Shown here one piece after another: positions 63,433 through 64,000 of a DNA stretch of 64,000 bases. This stretch comes from Cenococcum geophilum 1.58. Lineage: Eukaryota; Ascomycota; Dothideomycetes; Gloniales; Gloniaceae. Each line of letters starts with the position of its first letter. Positions within the stretch are counted from its first letter, which is position 1. A model generated the notes under the pieces. It did not search any database and was not told where the DNA came from. It saw nothing but the letters and a program-made list of their open reading frames with translations. The stretch spans positions 806,001 to 870,000 of the forward strand of contig KV748185.1 in the NCBI GenBank assembly GCA_001692895.1. Reading direction: 5' to 3'. The translations under genes and the position numbers were made by a program.

Positions 63433-64000
63433 CTACCTCCCCGTCTCCTCCCCGGGACTCATCTCCTCTTCCTCAAGCACGCTTTCCGCCCGCGCCACCA
63501 TCCCAATACTGCTTTCCTCATCCCCTCCTACCATTCCCGACGCATCCTCAACTTGCTCCCCTCCTTCCCCCTCTCCGATTCTTCTGACCTCCTCCTCTTC
63601 CTCTTCCTCTTCATCTGTATCATCATCAGCCGCATCCTTCGCACCCACCTCCGGCCGCCGCTTCCGTTCAAAATCCTGCGCGTGCGCCGCATGCAGCATC
63701 GTGCCGACGTGCGACAGACGGTGCACCATAGGCGAAGGCCGCTCCGAGCCGCTGTGCCCGCGGCGGCGGCGGCGGCGCAAGGACGCCGAGGTTTCGTGCG
63801 TGCGAGTCGGCGTGAGCGCGTTGGCGGGGGTAAGGGTGCGCGGCAGGTCCGGGGAGGGCGCGGGGGTTTGGGGTTTGGCGGGGAGGTCGGTGCTGGGGCG
63901 GGTGGAGGAGGCCGCCGGGGACGGGGTCGTGCTGGGGAGGTCGTAGGGGAGCGGGATGTCGCGGGAGGCGCGGAAGCGGCCGACGCTGGTTGAGTCGGTT
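63433..64000 (-). CDS. C-terminal part of a disordered protein (runs out of window)
   Basis: The minus frame is open from the window end to the stop at 63433 (189 residues shown). It starts TDSTSVGRFRASRDIPLPYD and is rich in Pro/Ser/Thr. It continues with an Arg run (LRRRRRRGHSGSERP), the segment MVHRLSHVGTMLHAAHAQDF, and a Glu tract (TDEEEEEEEE). The plus-strand frame over the same DNA (63553-63993) has extreme Gly/Arg composition and is probably a shadow. The N-terminus lies beyond 64000. Function not recognised. Confidence 0.6.
   Translation of the reverse strand, partial: TDSTSVGRFRASRDIPLPYDLPSTTPSPAASSTRPSTDLPAKPQTPAPSPDLPRTLTPANALTPTRTHETSASLRRRRRRGHSGSERPSPMVHRLSHVGTMLHAAHAQDFERKRRPEVGAKDAADDDTDEEEEEEEEVRRIGEGEGGEQVEDASGMVGGDEESSIGMVARAESVLEEEEMSPGEETGR

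Noticed and set aside
63553-63993. Plus-strand 146-codon frame with Gly/Arg-rich end
   Set aside because: Composition follows from GC-rich antisense of a Pro/Ser/Arg-rich coding frame. The minus frame is the more protein-like.

Overview
The window is nuclear DNA of a filamentous ascomycete (Pezizomycotina). This rests on short GT-AG introns (49-387 nt), recognisable fungal housekeeping genes, and transposons eroded by repeat-induced point mutation (RIP). The repeat blocks are rich in TA and poor in CA/TG, while CG is kept, and their reading frames are full of TAA/TAG. I cannot place the genus.

Layout. 1-19.3 kb is a nest of decayed retrotransposons. A Tad-like LINE is interrupted by a Ty3/gypsy element (minus strand, LTRs 2458-2884 and 16467-16893). 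That element is split by a Ty1/copia element (plus strand, LTRs 4759-4975 and 10905-11121, 5-bp target duplication GTAAC). The copia element in turn carries a 315-bp 5'-truncated LINE (10546-10860, 15-bp target duplication). 19.3-25 kb is a transition zone with a frameshifted DUF2235 hydrolase gene followed by a broken ankyrin tail. It is flanked on the left by a stray copy of the 3' end of the p47/SHP1 gene.

25.2-39.7 kb is a dense core block: SHP1-like UBX protein (minus), MIM1/TOM13 (plus), OXA1 (plus), a KDM5-type histone demethylase (minus), SLX1 nuclease (plus) and thymidylate kinase CDC8 (minus). All have exon structures that can be resolved to the base from consistent splice phases. 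MIM1 and OXA1 are neighbours and act in protein insertion into the outer and inner mitochondrial membranes.

39.7-57.8 kb is accessory. It has several MITEs (one a perfect 60-bp-arm hairpin inside a pogo/Fot1 transposase relic), a PIF/Harbinger-like element, and a full LINE integration at 53045-56703 with a 13-bp target duplication. It also holds three genes. One is an intron-less 1159-residue protein joining methyltransferase-like, FAD-linked oxidase, P-loop kinase and adenine-phosphoribosyltransferase-like domains. The second is a co-oriented GTP cyclohydrolase I. The third encodes an orphan multi-pass membrane protein. The first two look like a possible small nucleotide/pterin-related metabolic locus, which is the most interesting candidate system here. 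57.9-64 kb returns to ordinary genes: a metallophosphoesterase, a conserved 801-residue acidic/proline-rich protein, and the C-terminal part of a gene leaving the window on the minus strand.
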